A stretch of 64,000 nt of DNA from Ulota crispa (GCA_963920765.1 OY987242.1:6288789-6352788), one strand, 5' to 3'. Positions 14,401 to 27,382 are shown, counted from the stretch's first letter. Notes: a model not told the origin generated them from the letters alone. A program made the numbers and translations.

Positions 14401-15310
14401 GCTGATGTTAACAGGTTCCGATGGAGGAGGAGCCAGGATCAGGTGGTCCCTAACAACAGTGTCACTGCAGCTTTTGCTGCAAAGATTGGTGCCCTCTTCC
14501 TCATCACTGCAGGTGAGTCACTGAGGGCCAATTTAAATTACATGCACGTGGAGCCAGTCGGAGCTGCAGTAGAAGCTGGCCAAGAGGGGGAGGCTGCAAG
14601 AGCATTTCACGTTCGTATCAGGACAAAGAACTGGTGCACTTTGGTCAAGGTGCATTTGTTGCTTCTGATGAGTTCTATTGAGTGTCAGTACCATGTCTCA
14701 CTCATGAGAAGAATGCATGGAAAAAGAAGCCTCATTGGATTCGTTTTGATCTAAAGCTATGACATGAATAGTGTTTACCGACATGACATATGGTAAAGAA
14801 TCCTGTAGCTTCGCTTGTTGTTATGTCATTCATAATATTCATAGTACCATACCAACGAACAAGAATCTTTTGGGGCTTGGCGTTAACCAAGGGTATGTTC
14901 ATCTCAGAGTAGATTGGGAAGTGGCCTTGAATGCATTGGACTCGACAGTAGTAATGTCCATATCCACTTGGAATGCGCGAAGAGTGTGCATCTGTACCCA
15001 TGCACGCATTTCGCGTCGACCAAGTGTTTGGTTGTGCTGAGCAGGGAAAAGGCTGGGAACCAGGATGCATTCTGTCGCCAAACCAGTAGGACAAAACTTG
15101 TCCTGTCCCTGGATCATTTTTGGTACCAAAATCCCTGAAGGCTCTGACTGCCTTGGACTGCGAGCAGAGTGCAACGGGTGGCTGCTGGTGCACCCCCACT
15201 CAGACCTTTTGTGCCAAAGGATGGCCATGTGTTGATTCTGGAGACCTGGAATACTGGAGTGGACTATGCTCACCAGTGTGCGGGGAGATTTTGAGTTTTT
15301 TCGGCTAAAA
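14400..15310. other. GC-richer stretch with overlapping short ORFs, unidentified
   Basis: Frames of 62-155 codons occur on both strands (for example 14443-14754 plus, 14732-15199 minus). None shows a domain I recognise, none joins a neighbour through convincing splice sites, and both strands are about equally open. Possibilities are a decayed retroelement or a degenerate gene. No function is proposed. Confidence 0.3.
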
Positions 15311-17030
15311 GCCTACGTTTCTCATTTTCATCCGGTTATTTCAGTGGATGCACTGGCTATTCCCCATATACCTACACTATAACTGATTTTTTTTCAAAAA
15401 CTTAGTCGGGTTTTAGCCGATTTATTTAGATTTCACTCTTTTTTGCACATTTCATTCGGCTGACTTTCTATTGGTTTTTGGCTCTCCCCGTTCATTGATG
15501 CTCACAGCCCCTCTGTTTTTCCAAAACTTAGAATTCAGTGCTAATCAATTTAATGAGCAGTTTCTAATTAGGCAAAGAAAAACATGCTCAAAGCATTTGG
15601 GCTTCCGTTGTGTTTGCTTCTGTACTTGTCCTCCCTCCCTGCTTATATCAGGAATTAAGGAGTAAGCTTATCATGACTCCATCAGGGTACGTCAGGCTCC
15701 ATGTGCGTCCAGATACAGAGTAAATGACTAATTTCCTGTTTGTTTGTGCACTTTAGAAGATGAATGATACAACCTTGATTACCACGAGGTGGAAGCAATT
15801 ATTACGACACTGTCCTTAATGTGGTGCTGCGGTGGTAATAAAATCAATTACCTTGTGCTAAAGGTGGCAGCACCCGATTCCATCCTTTGCATTGGGAAAA
15901 GCAACCTCGTCCAACCTTGAACCAATGCAGTCCAAATGAATCTTCTGTGTGAAAATCTAGGAAAGCGTCTGGTCTCTTTGCATTTTGGAGCAATCTTTGG
16001 AGCAATGTTCTGTAAGGATAAGGTAATTTATCTTGTACCTGCCCCTGCTCTATCTAAAAGTACATTTTAGTTTTCAATGTAATGTGGTGTTCAAGGTACT
16101 GCCTTAAATGCTGCCCTCACTTGTTTCAAAAAAATGTTTGAAGTGTGGAAGTCTTTCAAAATTCCAAATGAACGCAAAAATAAATAAAAAACTATATGGA
16201 ATCCTACAATAGGATTATTGTTACTTTGCTAACAGCCTTTGTACTGGCTTAAAGGCTACGAAATAAAGGCAACATGGTAGTTTACCCTATTATCACTCAC
16301 TTCTCTATCTTCAAAAATTCAAATCTTTTAGGGTTTAGTTTCAAATCCAATTTCAAATCCAAGTTTACAAGTATTGCAAGAATGGCCTTACAGTCCTTTA
16401 CTAATAGTGCAATTTTTGTTCTATTTGACCAAAATTTGCAGAAGATATAATGTATTAGCTATGAAGACCTTAGTTAGATATACAATTTATTGCCCCAACA
16501 CCTTAGCAATAGCATTGTTGGTTGCAAAAAACCAAAAACAAATGAAAATTGTCAATCAAGTTAGCACTTATGGATGACCATAGATTTCAAAGAATGAAAG
16601 AAGAAATTCAAAAATGAAAATGACAACATTATCATGTATGACAATGAAAACCTCTAAGGAAGTGATAAAGAAGTAATAATAGGGCAATTTCAAATTAATA
16701 GGGCAATTTCAAATTTTAGCTGAACCTTGACCTTACCTCATTCAAATTTTGATAACTAACTCATACTTCACTCATTTAGGAATTTGGAACTTGATTATCT
16801 TTCAAATGAGACCATAACCATGTGATTTGATATATTATAACTAATTTTTTATTGATTTTTTGTTTAAGGCCCAATGATAATAGGGTAAACTACCTTTATA
16901 TCAGATATAAATGGTAGGTTGTTGTTCTTGTACAACTCCAACCAATCATACCAAATTTTAATTTCTGACATTTGCTTGCATGGACATGGAAGAAACATCC
17001 ATACACATATCTTCCATGTTAAAACAAACT

Positions 17031-17281
17031 AACACCATATTCTTTAAATTGGGAAAAACACCTACATTTTGGGACGTAGGTGATCACCTAAAATTAAGCT
17101 CGCACCTAAAATTGAGCTTGCAGCGTTTTTTTGGTACACATGCCCTCATCTGAGAGGAGGAATTTGCCGGAAAAAATCTTAGTGATTGATACCTTTGAAT
17201 CTGGTTTAAGGTGACTTTTTGGATTTAAGGTGAAGTACAAAATGGTACCTCCCTTTTTCTTAATTTAACAAATATGGTATT
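17031..17281. mobile_element. MITE family 1, copy 1
   Basis: About 250 bases long with terminal inverted repeats of the form AACACCATATT…TTAAATTGGGAAAAA. The interior is shared with copies at 20376-20634 and 25759-26012, including GAGAGGAGGAATTTG and GAGTACAAAATGGTACCTCC-like words. It has no coding capacity. Target duplication is unclear in this copy. Confidence 0.75.
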
Positions 17282-19524
17282 AAACCCCATCAAGTAACAA
17301 AAATATGAATTATGAAAAATTCAATGTGAAGTGTGGTATGACTAACTTATGAAAAACAAGTATCTTTATTTTTTAACTAGCTTTTGGCAAAGTAAATGTA
17401 TCATCATGTGCAACGGTACAGCGTTTTTTTGGGTGCAAACTTTGTAATTATAATACACGAGTCAAATAACAAATCGTGTTTACCTTAAAGATAAGTCTAT
17501 TTTATAGAATTTGAACACGGTTACTCCAACACTAAAACCTCTATAAAATCTATTTTGAAGCTTCTTACAAATTGAACATTGAAGCTTTATTGAAGATGCT
17601 TATCAGAAGGAAAGATGTGCATATGGACATTATTGTATAGCACATATAAGTTGAAAAAAGTCATTTGAAATGTTCATTTGAAAAGATTCAAGAAAAGAAA
17701 TTAAATTTAATAGGGAAAAAAGGGAATTAAGTATATATCCTTATGTGTTAAACAAAAAAAATAATTTAGAAGTTGTTGTACTTGACAATCTTGACTACTA
17801 CAAATATTGACAAAAAAAAACATGAAAGAATCTTAAATTTGACCAAAGCTAATATTTCAAGAAAAAGTCATGCGGTGTACGCATTTTAACATTAGAAGTT
17901 AGTATGTATATTTAAGGGCATTAACCCTTAGACAACCATAGGATATAATATATACGTTGACGTATAATTGTCATTTGCTACCAATAAGAAATTTTAATTT
18001 GGGATCTCAAGTAGTTCACTAGAACAACATTGATCTATTCTCCAACTTCTTTGTTGGTCTCAAATGTAGTAGAGGTATGTGTGGATCCATTCCAAATACA
18101 AAAAAAATACCCCATATTGTACTCGTTGCAAAGGACCTTTTGATTTTTTAAGGGTTAAATTCACAATTTGAAAGTAATGTTTATAAAAATTTGAGGTTTA
18201 TTTGCTAACAATTTTGGTCTAGTCATACAAATGCCACTAATTTTTTTTGCTAGTTCATTGGAACATAGAAACAACTCAATTAAAAGGATTATGTCTATAA
18301 AAAAAGACCTAAATGGTGGGCCATGTGGGCTTGATTTTTGGTGATATTTTGATTTAGCCAATTTGTAAGGGGCATCAAAAGTGGAAATTAGGTTCATTTG
18401 TTTAGAAAGTTAAAAGAACCATAGTCGCAAAACTAGATAATGCCATTGGGATATGAAAAATTTATATCACCTTCTTAGGATCACTTAATAGCAAGGTCCA
18501 ATTGCTGGCTAAATATAAGAACCATCAAAATGAATTGAATTAATAGAATTGCTTGAATCATTGAATTGGGCCAACAAGGGGTCCTAAGGATTTACATGGA
18601 GGGGCTGGCCTAATTGGTCTTCTTGATGACACATTTGCTTATGTGAAACATTTAGATGCCAATAATTGAATTCAAGCTAAAAAATTGGGTCACAACAATG
18701 TCCGTCTAGGAAGGGGGCAAAGAAAATGTTTTCCTCTCTCAAAACTTTTTCTATGAAGTCAATTCCTTAACAAACTTAAAACCATTTACCACTATGTTTT
18801 TTCTCTAGAATGGGAGATGAAAAACATCAAATTTGAGGTGTGTCAAATAAGGAGAAGTAACAATGATAGAATCCAAATCACCTTTGATTATTAGTTCACC
18901 ACTAATTTATCACCTCTCTATTTTCCATCTACAAACGACTTGCTTGACCTTAGGCATTTTCAAGTTCTAAGAAGTCAAAAAGAATCAATAAAGTATTGGT
19001 GAACATTGATGAACATGATACTTAGAGTGCACTTGACATGAGTTAAAAGCATAGTAGAGCAACAATCAACACCTCAAATTTCACCTTTCATTAACTATTT
19101 AGAATATGTATTTAGTTCAAAATTTGGTCAGAAATCAATTGTGTAAAAAGTACGTAAGGAGTGGATCTTTTTGGCCAAACTTATAAAACAACATTCCAAG
19201 TAGCGATAAAAGAAACTATTAATTACCATATTCTTCTTGTTACACTCCGATGCACCAAAGTTGGTTTCCACATACCAAAAACATGTTCTTCCGAAACCCA
19301 CGTTTTACAGAAATAGCGTTTAAAACCAAATCCTCGTACAACTGATTTTTCATCAGAATACCTATCCTTACCTCGAAATTAATACTCCACGATATTAAAA
19401 ACCATAATAATTTTGCAAAACAAAAAACAAAATGAACTTCAATAAAAGTTCAATTTTTTGTAACTTGTTCTTGTAATCTTATGTTTGTAATCTTCATCAC
19501 TCCATTGCATGAATAACTTCTTAA

Positions 19525-19595
19525 CCCTTAACTGCCCAAGGAATCAAATTTTGGTGATTTTTTCACTAAAATTTAATGCCTTGGGCATCTAGGGG
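19525..19595. mobile_element. Short TTAA-bounded hairpin element
   Basis: A 71-base imperfect palindrome starts CCCTTAACTGCCCAAGG and ends with its near complement (CCTTGGGCATCTAGGGG). TTAA flanks both sides (19521-19524 and 19596-19599). It belongs with the other TTAA/CCCC elements in the window. Confidence 0.65.
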
Positions 19596-20165
19596 TTAAG
19601 ATTCACAAATTCACATGACCTGAAAACAACAATACAAACAATACCCAGCAGATACACCAAAATGATTGAAACAAAAGTTTTAAAGATAATAACAAAGAAA
19701 TACACTTCACTCACCTGTAACCAAGCAAATATTCCTGATTGTGCACCAATGGAGTCTGCTGATCAGTATAGTCGCATATAAACAAACTTCTTCTCAACTG
19801 AAGTGGAGTCCAAAATGATATTTGAAGGTGTGTGCAAAGGTTCAAAAGGTGTCCTAATTTCAGTGTCCTAGTATTAAACGCTTTACAAAAAATGTTGATT
19901 TACCATCCAGGCATTTGGATTATCTTAACTTAGTTTCGCAACACTGCAAGAGGCTCTAGCTCGGCTTGCCTTTCAAGCAAGGTCCTACGTGGCTTGTGTC
20001 GATACAAAGCCTCTACCCAGTTGGGTCCAGAGCCTAACAAACCAACCTGGATAGATAAAGCATTTTGAGAGATTGCACAAGAAAAGACGTGAACTTCAAA
20101 AGCAGACAAACAAACAGCCAGAAACACCAAGCAAAAGCTCACCCATTTGGATTGCATGAAAAATA

Positions 20166-21007
20166 CACCCTCTGTACCTCTAAAAACGTCCAAAAAGCTT
20201 CCTTGCAAAGGATTAACTATGTTTTCAGTCTTTGTGCAAGTGACATGCATTCTAGAATCAATACATCATCTATCAAAAGTATGCAAACTCTCCAGTTTTG
20301 ATGTAACTGTTTAGACACCCAAAGTTCATGTAAAAAGTACCATATTTGTACATAGTTTGTGAATGCTCCTAGCTCGAACGGGTTATTTGTTAAATTGGGA
20401 AAAAGCTTACATTTTGGGACTTTTGAAGGTTTCAGGAGGCCTCTTGAAATCGAGCTCAACGTTTTTTTTTTTGTACACGTGTCCTCACTTGAGAGGAGGA
20501 ATTTGGGAGGGAAAAAATCTTAATGGCTCAAACTGAATCTAATACCTTCGAATCTAGTTTAAGGTGACTTTTTGGGTTTAAGGTGGAGTACAAAATGGTA
20601 CCTCCATTTTTCCCAATTTAACAAATAACGCGTTCTCCTCATTATTTTAGCCTTTGTGCTAAGTGACACATACATTCTAGAATTGATATACCATCTACCA
20701 AATGTATGCAAAATCTCCAATTTTGGTGTTGCTGTTTGGGCACCCAAATTCCATGCAAAAAGTACCATATTTGTGCATGTTCCCGACTCCTCATTATTGA
20801 TGATTTAAAGATTAGTAGCAACAATGGTACCTCATATGGGCAAGCTCAAGCTCGCTAAGAGAGGAATGCTCTCTAATTGCTTAACTTACCCCATGAGATC
20901 ATTGAACATGACAAACGCTTTCTCAGCGTTTGAAATCAGCAAAAAGGAGTTTTTAGTGGTACAAGTAATGTGTCTGGATTTGGATGTTTTTAGAGGTAGA
21001 AAGGGAC
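20166..21007. mobile_element. Rearranged Stowaway-like MITE carrying a MITE family 1 insertion
   Basis: It is flanked by TA on both sides (20164-20165 and 21008-21009). The left end reads CACCCTCTGTACC and the right end is its degraded complement. Comparison with the copy at 29921-30795 shows that the left half (20166-20375) is interrupted by a MITE family 1 insertion, resumes for about 8 bases, and is then followed by a second start of the same element (from about 20646). Two partial, overlapping copies are therefore fused head to tail, as expected from unequal exchange or slippage. Confidence 0.6.
20376..20634. mobile_element. MITE family 1, copy 2, nested in a Stowaway-like element
   Basis: About 259 bases with near-perfect inverted ends (AACG[G/C]GTTATTTGTTAAATT followed by GGGAAAAA). 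CTC occurs on both sides (20373-20375 and 20635-20637). The undisturbed host sequence in the neighbouring copy has a single CTC, supporting a 3-bp target duplication. Confidence 0.75.
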
Positions 21008-21055
21008 TAGGCAGCAAGCTTTGGGAAGGCAGGGTCTAATTCCCAGGGGTGGGGA

Positions 21056-23927
21056 TTACAACGGCCGGAAGAGACCAACTCTCTCAAGGCCCAGAAAACT
21101 ATGGATGATGGCCTTGACGGAGAAGAAAGTGCCGCCAACGCCCACAACCATGCCCACTCCCAGCACGGATGCCACAAACGAAGCCTCACCTCGTGAGAGC
21201 TGGTATTGAAAGATCCGCAAGTAGCAGAGGCAAGGCAGGATGATGGACACCGTGGCACTGAGGAACGATCCAATGAAGGCCATGAGCAGGCCGAAGAACG
21301 GCACCGCCAGTGCCACGACGACGGTGCTTGTCACCAGGAGCGTCCTCACAACAGTCCCCCAGACCCGCGCGTCTTTGGTGGAGGCGGCCATGGAGCGCGG
21401 CAACAACTCCTCCAGCGCCACCGCCACGGGGGTGAGCGTGATGGCGTACTTGGCAATCGGGTTCACCAGCGTCACCCAGATGGCCACGTGCGACGCTGGC
21501 AGCTCCGGCGGCAAGTTGAGAGTGATTTGCGACTGCAGCTCGTCTCCGAACATGGCGTATCCCATGACTGCAATGCCTCCGTACATGATGGTGCACAACA
21601 CGAAACATATCACCAGCACCTGCATCACATTGCATTGCATTCCCGTGGCATTTCGGTCCGCATTAGCAACCACTCGGATTTGATCTGCACTCGACTTTCA
21701 CCTCTATCTCTGCTTCGAATAGAAATATATGTATAGTTTCCATATGTCCCACAGCTTTAAATCACAGTTATATCTATACCACTAAGTGGGAGCCTACCCC
21801 TCACCAACTCCGTGTCCTTTTCTAGAATTTTTTGGTGGAAGTTGAAATAATAAAGGAAACCCCAAGTACAAAACACCAAATGTTCTCCAACCATGTTTTA
21901 GAAAATCAATAAAATCTCAATTGCCCAACAATATGCCAAACACCCCCTAGTAAAGTATAAAGTATTAAAGAGTAGCATTGTGATGAAGGTGACTATTATT
22001 TTTGGTTTCAAAAAATGATCCAAAAGAGGGATCATCAACGTTAGATTCTGACCAATTATGAGGTATTGGTTTTTTGTAAAATACATCATGATTGGATTTC
22101 AGACAAATTGATTTGATTCAATAAAGTTGAATGTTGCTTTATTCATACATCTTCAACTGATGCGAAGCGTGTGCTGTAAACTAGTTCGACAAAAGGCAAT
22201 GAGTTTAGGGCATGGTGTTGCGAAGTTGGGGAAAGAGAAAATGAGCGACAGAAAGGAGACTGAGGACATGGATGCTTAACTTACATGAGAGAACTGGGAT
22301 CGGTTGCGCATGGAGCCGTAAATGCTGGGGAAGACAGCATGGCCGCAGTAGCAGAAGGAGAAAAGGCCCACGGCCACAGGAAGGCCTTCCAAGTGGACGA
22401 GGGAGCCCTGGTGATGAAACCCCACCCCTTCAAGCAGCCCAATCCAGCCGACGGTCATCACGATCAAGAAGGAGGCCACGACCCCCGTGGCGGAGACGTA
22501 AGACAGCACACTCAGCTCCCGAAGCCACACGGTGGGCAGCATGCACACCGCAGCCAGGATCACGAACACTTCATGCGGGTTTAAGACAATCCGACCCACC
22601 GTGATGCCAGCGCTCGGGAACAGATGGGCCAGATTGTCGCCCTCCAGGATCAGAAACTCTATGGCCACAGCGTACAGCTCCAAGTACAACAGCACTGATG
22701 TGATCCAGCGACCCCACTTCCCAAACGCCGCCTCTCCCACATCCGGGTAGCTGCGAATGTGAGGGTGTGCATCCAAACAGCGTCGCAGTAGAATGGCTGT
22801 GTAGCAACAGACTAATGCGAAGGCCACAAGCAGCGTGAGCCCCAGCCAACCCCCCTTGGCTGCAGCGTAAGGCGTTGACAAAATTCCCACACCTGCAAAG
22901 CAAATGCAGATGAATCATGCTGTCATCAGATTCTCCCTTTAAAGATTAGTGAAAGTTGGTGGGAGCTCCATTCTTTCGGCCACTTGAGACGACCCACTTC
23001 GCTTACACAGGTCAAAGCAGCAAGCTCGAAGTTACAAACTTCAACTCTGAGCTAACCAGCATCGTGAGCAACCCGTTGGACAAAACGGGCCAGGTAATGA
23101 AATAAATAACTGACTTTTCTTGCACCAACGGAAAAATCTTCATATTGTAAGCGGGTTGCTTCGACCTGAGTGTGCAGTCTGGTGTGGCCCTTAGATATTT
23201 AATTGGCATTCAATTAGCATCATGCCAGCCAAGTTCTTAAAATCTATTTACGAACATGTATCTGCCTTGGTATGGGGACCTCAAACGAACAGACTCTGAA
23301 ATCGAATTCGTGTTTAAACTCACGTTGGTTTCCAAAAGAAGTCGGATACGTTGACAGACACTTAATAGACTAGCCAACGTGGGGGCTGCGGGCAAGTGCA
23401 AATCCAACGAATTCATGCATCACCACATATTCCATACATAGCTAGCTTGAAAAGACTGAAAATCGCTTTTCCAATGCTCTCCAAGTTTGCAAGAAGCGGA
23501 AAATTATGAATGGATTAATGCACAATTTGAGTTTACCTGCAAGGACGTTCATGCCGTTGAACAAAGCCTGAAAGAAGGAGCTGCCTTGTTCGCCGCTCTC
23601 GCCCGGGTCGTCTGTGACATCTTCACGTTGACAGCAATTGTATTTCTCGAGCAGAGGCTCGCAGCTCTCCGGGTACTCGTTTTGTGCTTCCGTGCAGGTG
23701 GTTGATCCGGATTCAAACACAGCATTTGTTTCGTTCTCCGATAGGTTTGCATCGTCCTCACTTCGCTGTGATCGAGAGTACAGGTCCATGGTTCTGCCAA
23801 AGCTTTGTGGCCACAGCGCCGACGACGCGCACACTGGTGATGGTGATGAGCCGTCGTCGCTCAAGGTCTCCATGTCCGGGTGGTCGTTGTCGTGCAGCAG
23901 CAAGATCTTGCCAAACCCTTTGCTCAC
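21056..23927 (-). CDS. AVT1-like amino-acid transporter (AAAP family)
   Basis: It is predicted to move neutral amino acids across the vacuolar or another endomembrane using the proton gradient. Three exons on the minus strand join in frame: 23927-23537, 22892-22285 and 21619-21056, giving 520 residues. The first 120 residues are hydrophilic, acidic and Ser-rich, as in AVT1-type proteins. The membrane region begins FNGMNVLAG/VGILSTPYAA across intron 1, the signature of the first helix in this family. About ten further hydrophobic segments follow, including the conserved YLELYAVAIEFLILEGDNL and the KYAITLTPVAVALEELLP stretch. The strand is set by splice sites and domain order; long open frames on the opposite strand are shadows. 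The start is the first ATG of the exon 1 frame. The substrate is inferred from family only. Confidence 0.92.
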
Positions 23928-23983
23928 GTTCGATTACGCTGAGATGCTGAAGAATCTCCTCTTCCAGACCTCACCCTGGACTA

Positions 23984-24000
23984 AAACCCTAAACCCTAAA
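23984..24000 (-). promoter_or_regulatory. Telobox-like motif upstream of the transporter
   Basis: Two AAACCCTAA units lie in tandem about 60 bases upstream of the transporter start codon. In plants, teloboxes occur in promoters and leaders of growth-related genes and can bind Trb/Myb-like proteins (known). A role here is inference from motif and position. Confidence 0.45.
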
Positions 24001-25758
24001 GCCTACGGACATGAGTTCACAGACATTCTCGATGATGGCACCCCTCCTCAGTTTGGTACAGTATTCTCTTATTACTCCGGAGTATTTGTGTTTCGCTTTG
24101 AGTTCCTCCACCTAACGTGGACTGTCGACAAGCGCACAAGAGCAAGCAAGCGGCTGGACAGCGTTGTTGCTCCGGCACCATGGCGATATCTTTAACGTTC
24201 CTGAAAGGAAAAGCGGCACCCGCCAAAGAACAGTCACGAACTCTGCAGAAAGAGAACACAACTCAACGAACTTGGTTTCAGATATGTACAAGAATCTACA
24301 GAACTGTCTGTCTTGGCGGTCAAGAGTTTACTGCAATGACTTCGCTAAAAACTAAGTCCTTCAACTCATGGCTACGCCTGATGAATATATCAGAGGAAGA
24401 CGTAATCGAGCTCGACGGTTCTGCCCTCCTCTGCGTAGAAATGCAATACGTACAAGCAGTGACGATTACACATTTTCATCGTCTTCCTCTTCTATCTGTT
24501 CGTTTTACTAGACCACCACCTTAGCTCTAGAGACGAAGGGTTTAAGCAATTGACACACTTATTATATACTGAGGAGTACCCCAATTTCTCACAACCCTCA
24601 CTCGATCTCTCTGCATAACGACAAATCAGCTAGCTGCGCTACAACTATCTGAACTAGCGCTAGCTCTTGTCAAAGAAGACGCCGCTGCGAACGGGTAATC
24701 CCGAGCACCCCCTTCACAAGAATTGATCTGCTAACAACATGCAAAAAGCACAAACAGGTTGACCGCAGTACCTAAAAAAAATCACGGCAAACGGCAAGTA
24801 ACAACAGCAACGACTACACCAAACTGCAAAAAAAACGCACCTCGCTCCAACCTGCGAAACGTAATCACGTCACATTCATACCAACGTCATATTCTAGAGG
24901 ACCAAGGCAGCAAGGCCGCCGCAGCAGCATCAGCGTCAGCTCCGCCAGTGATCCGCTGTAAGTTAGCAGCTAGCTAGGAACTCACAAAGGCATGGTTGCC
25001 ACGTCGTGTACCTGTGAGTCAATCGGTACCTGTTCTGTAGATTGGACGTTAAAACCAGAGTGGCGGACTGATTTCCGCGGGAGATCCGTGGCGGCGGAGG
25101 ATTTTCGAACCCCGTTTTGCTTTTGTTTGTTTCCGAAGCGATGATGCGGCTTGTGAGCCAACGTGGCTGGCAACTGCAGCTTTTAAGCTTTCCAGTTGCA
25201 AGGTAACTTATGCTTAAACGATTCGAGCGGTCGTCAGCTTTTGGCTAAGTTACCGGACAATTGGACCACGCGCCATCCACTGCCATGCCATACTCTTCAA
25301 TCTCGTTTTCTTCTCTTTTACTTTGTCGTTCTATAATTAACTGGTGTTTGGACTCATCAGACAGGGAATATCAGCTCCTGTCCTGCATCGATCTTTTCCG
25401 ACGATTTCTGGGCCAGAAAGGGCACTTGCATTCCAGACCCACAGACTTCATCATGGTGCTCAGAATCTGGGTGACGTCCTGTACCGTCGTAACATTCTTG
25501 AGCCCATCTTGTGCATGAGTGTGGAGGTAACTTACTGTGCGGAGTCCCACGAATGACTGAGAGAATTCTACACCAAATAGTGCATTTAGGTTGCCCCACA
25601 CTAATTTCTTAACATTTTACACTTTTTAAATGTTTACTAAGACTACAATAATTTTTGTCAATAACTACTATGATAAACAATGCAGGAAACAAGCAAAGGT
25701 TGTGCGCAACAACAAGCGTTAAAGTCAAAGAGCAAGGAAGTTGGAAATTTACACAAAA
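24001..25758. other. 5' flank of the transporter gene
   Basis: Composition remains gene-like to about 25550, so this probably contains the promoter and a leader of the minus-strand transporter. Open frames of 63-135 codons on both strands have no recognised domain. A transposon-like end (AAATAGTGCATTTAGGTTGCCCC) at about 25571-25597 resembles the termini of the element at 27415-27722. Confidence 0.4.
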
Positions 25759-26012
25759 AATGCCATATTTATTAAATTGTGAAAAAGAGTATATTTTGGG
25801 ACTTTTGAAGAATTAAGGTGGTCACCTTAATTCAAGCTCCAACGTTTATTTTGGTACACGTGTCTTCACTTGAGAGGAGGAATTTGTGAGGGAAAAAATC
25901 TTAGTGGCTGAGACTGAATCTAATACCAAATTTGATTTAAGGTGGCTTTTTGGGTTTAAGGTGGAGTACAAAATGGTACCTCCGGTTTTCCCAATTTAAT
26001 AAACATGGCGTT
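25759..26012. mobile_element. MITE family 1, copy 3
   Basis: About 254 bases with inverted ends (AATGCCATATTTATTAAATT at left, its near complement at right). The interior matches the copies at 17031 and 20376. AAA flanks both sides, consistent with a 3-bp duplication. Confidence 0.75.
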
Positions 26013-26486
26013 AAAATTAGGAATTATTATAGCATAAAGAGAGTTGCATGTCCCTAGCTTTAGGTGGCCAAGGGTGAGTCATGAATGGCAACTAGGCAAG
26101 GGATGATTCATGCTTGTCAGGTATTGTACATTTGTACCCATAGTTTTGTTCAATTGGGATGGCATAACACTATATCTTTTGTGATTGCATTGAATACAAA
26201 GGGTGAGTGGAAACAAGGGATTAGTGATTTGTTTGTTGCAATTAATACATATATCTTGAAATCTTTTTTGAGACTTTGGAGGGGGCTCTTGGAGGGCTCA
26301 AGTTTTTTCTAATGGATTTGGCAACTTCATCCTTTTTTTATTGATTTTTTTTAGTGTTATGATAGCCAGTGACCTGGTGAGGTAAGATTTAGACATTCAG
26401 TCAATTTTTTGCCAAAAAAAAATCTTGGACTATTCATGTAATTGTAGATACTTTGTGTCCCTTTGGCAAATTCCTAATATATTTTA

Positions 26487-27382
26487 AGGAAAATCTTGTG
26501 GATATCCTTAAAGTTTGTAATATTTACATAAATACCCTTGCTTTTTTAGAAATTACACAAACACCCCTAGACCAAAATTTTCAAGCATTCGTATTGCTGT
26601 GCTCATAGCCTCATACTTTCTTCTTGACCAATGTTGAAGAAAAGATTGTAATGAAACAAAAAAGAAGCAATGTGCACCATGGTTGTCCCATTGGAGTATT
26701 AGACCGCCATTCCATCCACTAACTCGTATGCTCAAAGCGCCTAATTGAGGTCATGATCCATCTGATGAGTCAACTCATATTTTGACTTTAAAAAATGGTA
26801 CAAAATGGTACACAAAACTTACATTGTACATGCTAGTGACACTCATTGTTGCCAACATGAAGTCAAAACGTAGATTCAAAGCCATATCACATAATAAAAA
26901 TGAAAAATGATATTTTGATTCTTCCAATTTTAGGTCAAAACCCTAAAAATGCCCTAAAGAACACAGGTAGGTGGATACATCCGTCTACCTTGTCTTTTTG
27001 GGCGGTTTGCATGTGCTGTTTGACAGCCCAAAGTTGCTTGAATTAACAACCCTAGATAGCAAAGACAAACGTGTCCGTGCTCTTATGTTTTTTAGGGCTT
27101 TTAACCTAAAATAGGAAGAATTAAATTAACATTTTTTGTTTTAAGTGCTTGATATGGCTGTAAATCCACGTTTTGATTTCATGATGGCAACAATGTGTGT
27201 CACCAACATGTACGAAGTAAGTATTTTTTTGTCATTTTTATCATTTTTTGGAGTCAAATACAAGTTGACTGCATCATATGGATATATGAGCTCAATTGGG
27301 CACTTTGGGCATACATGCAAGAGGACAAACAAGCAATCCAATGTGACAACCATAACTTTAGGAGTATCCATGAAATTTTCCC
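26487..27382. mobile_element. Long inverted-repeat element (Mutator-like family), large copy
   Basis: The ends match the two other family members (left AGGAAAATCTTGTGGATATCC, right its near complement). Unlike them, the subterminal arms are inverted repeats over more than 200 bases, from words such as ATGGTTGTCCCATTGGA near 26680 to their complements near 27345. No transposase is present. The putative 9-bp flanks match poorly, so the insertion looks old. Confidence 0.6.

Larger units (their letters stand above)
15311..20165. other. AT-rich intergenic DNA with MITEs
   Basis: No coding region is supported here. It includes a 20-base tandem word at about 16680-16715, a MITE at 17031-17281 and a 71-bp TTAA-bounded hairpin at 19525-19595, listed separately. 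Confidence 0.6.

Noticed and set aside
17925..18154. Possible further TTAA-bounded element
   Set aside because: TTAA occurs on both sides, but the inverted match is only CCCTTA, about what chance would give in this AT-rich DNA.
21186..22750. Long frames on the strand opposite to and in other frames of the transporter exons
   Set aside because: They are shadows of GC-rich transporter exons. The minus-strand reading has domains and splice sites.
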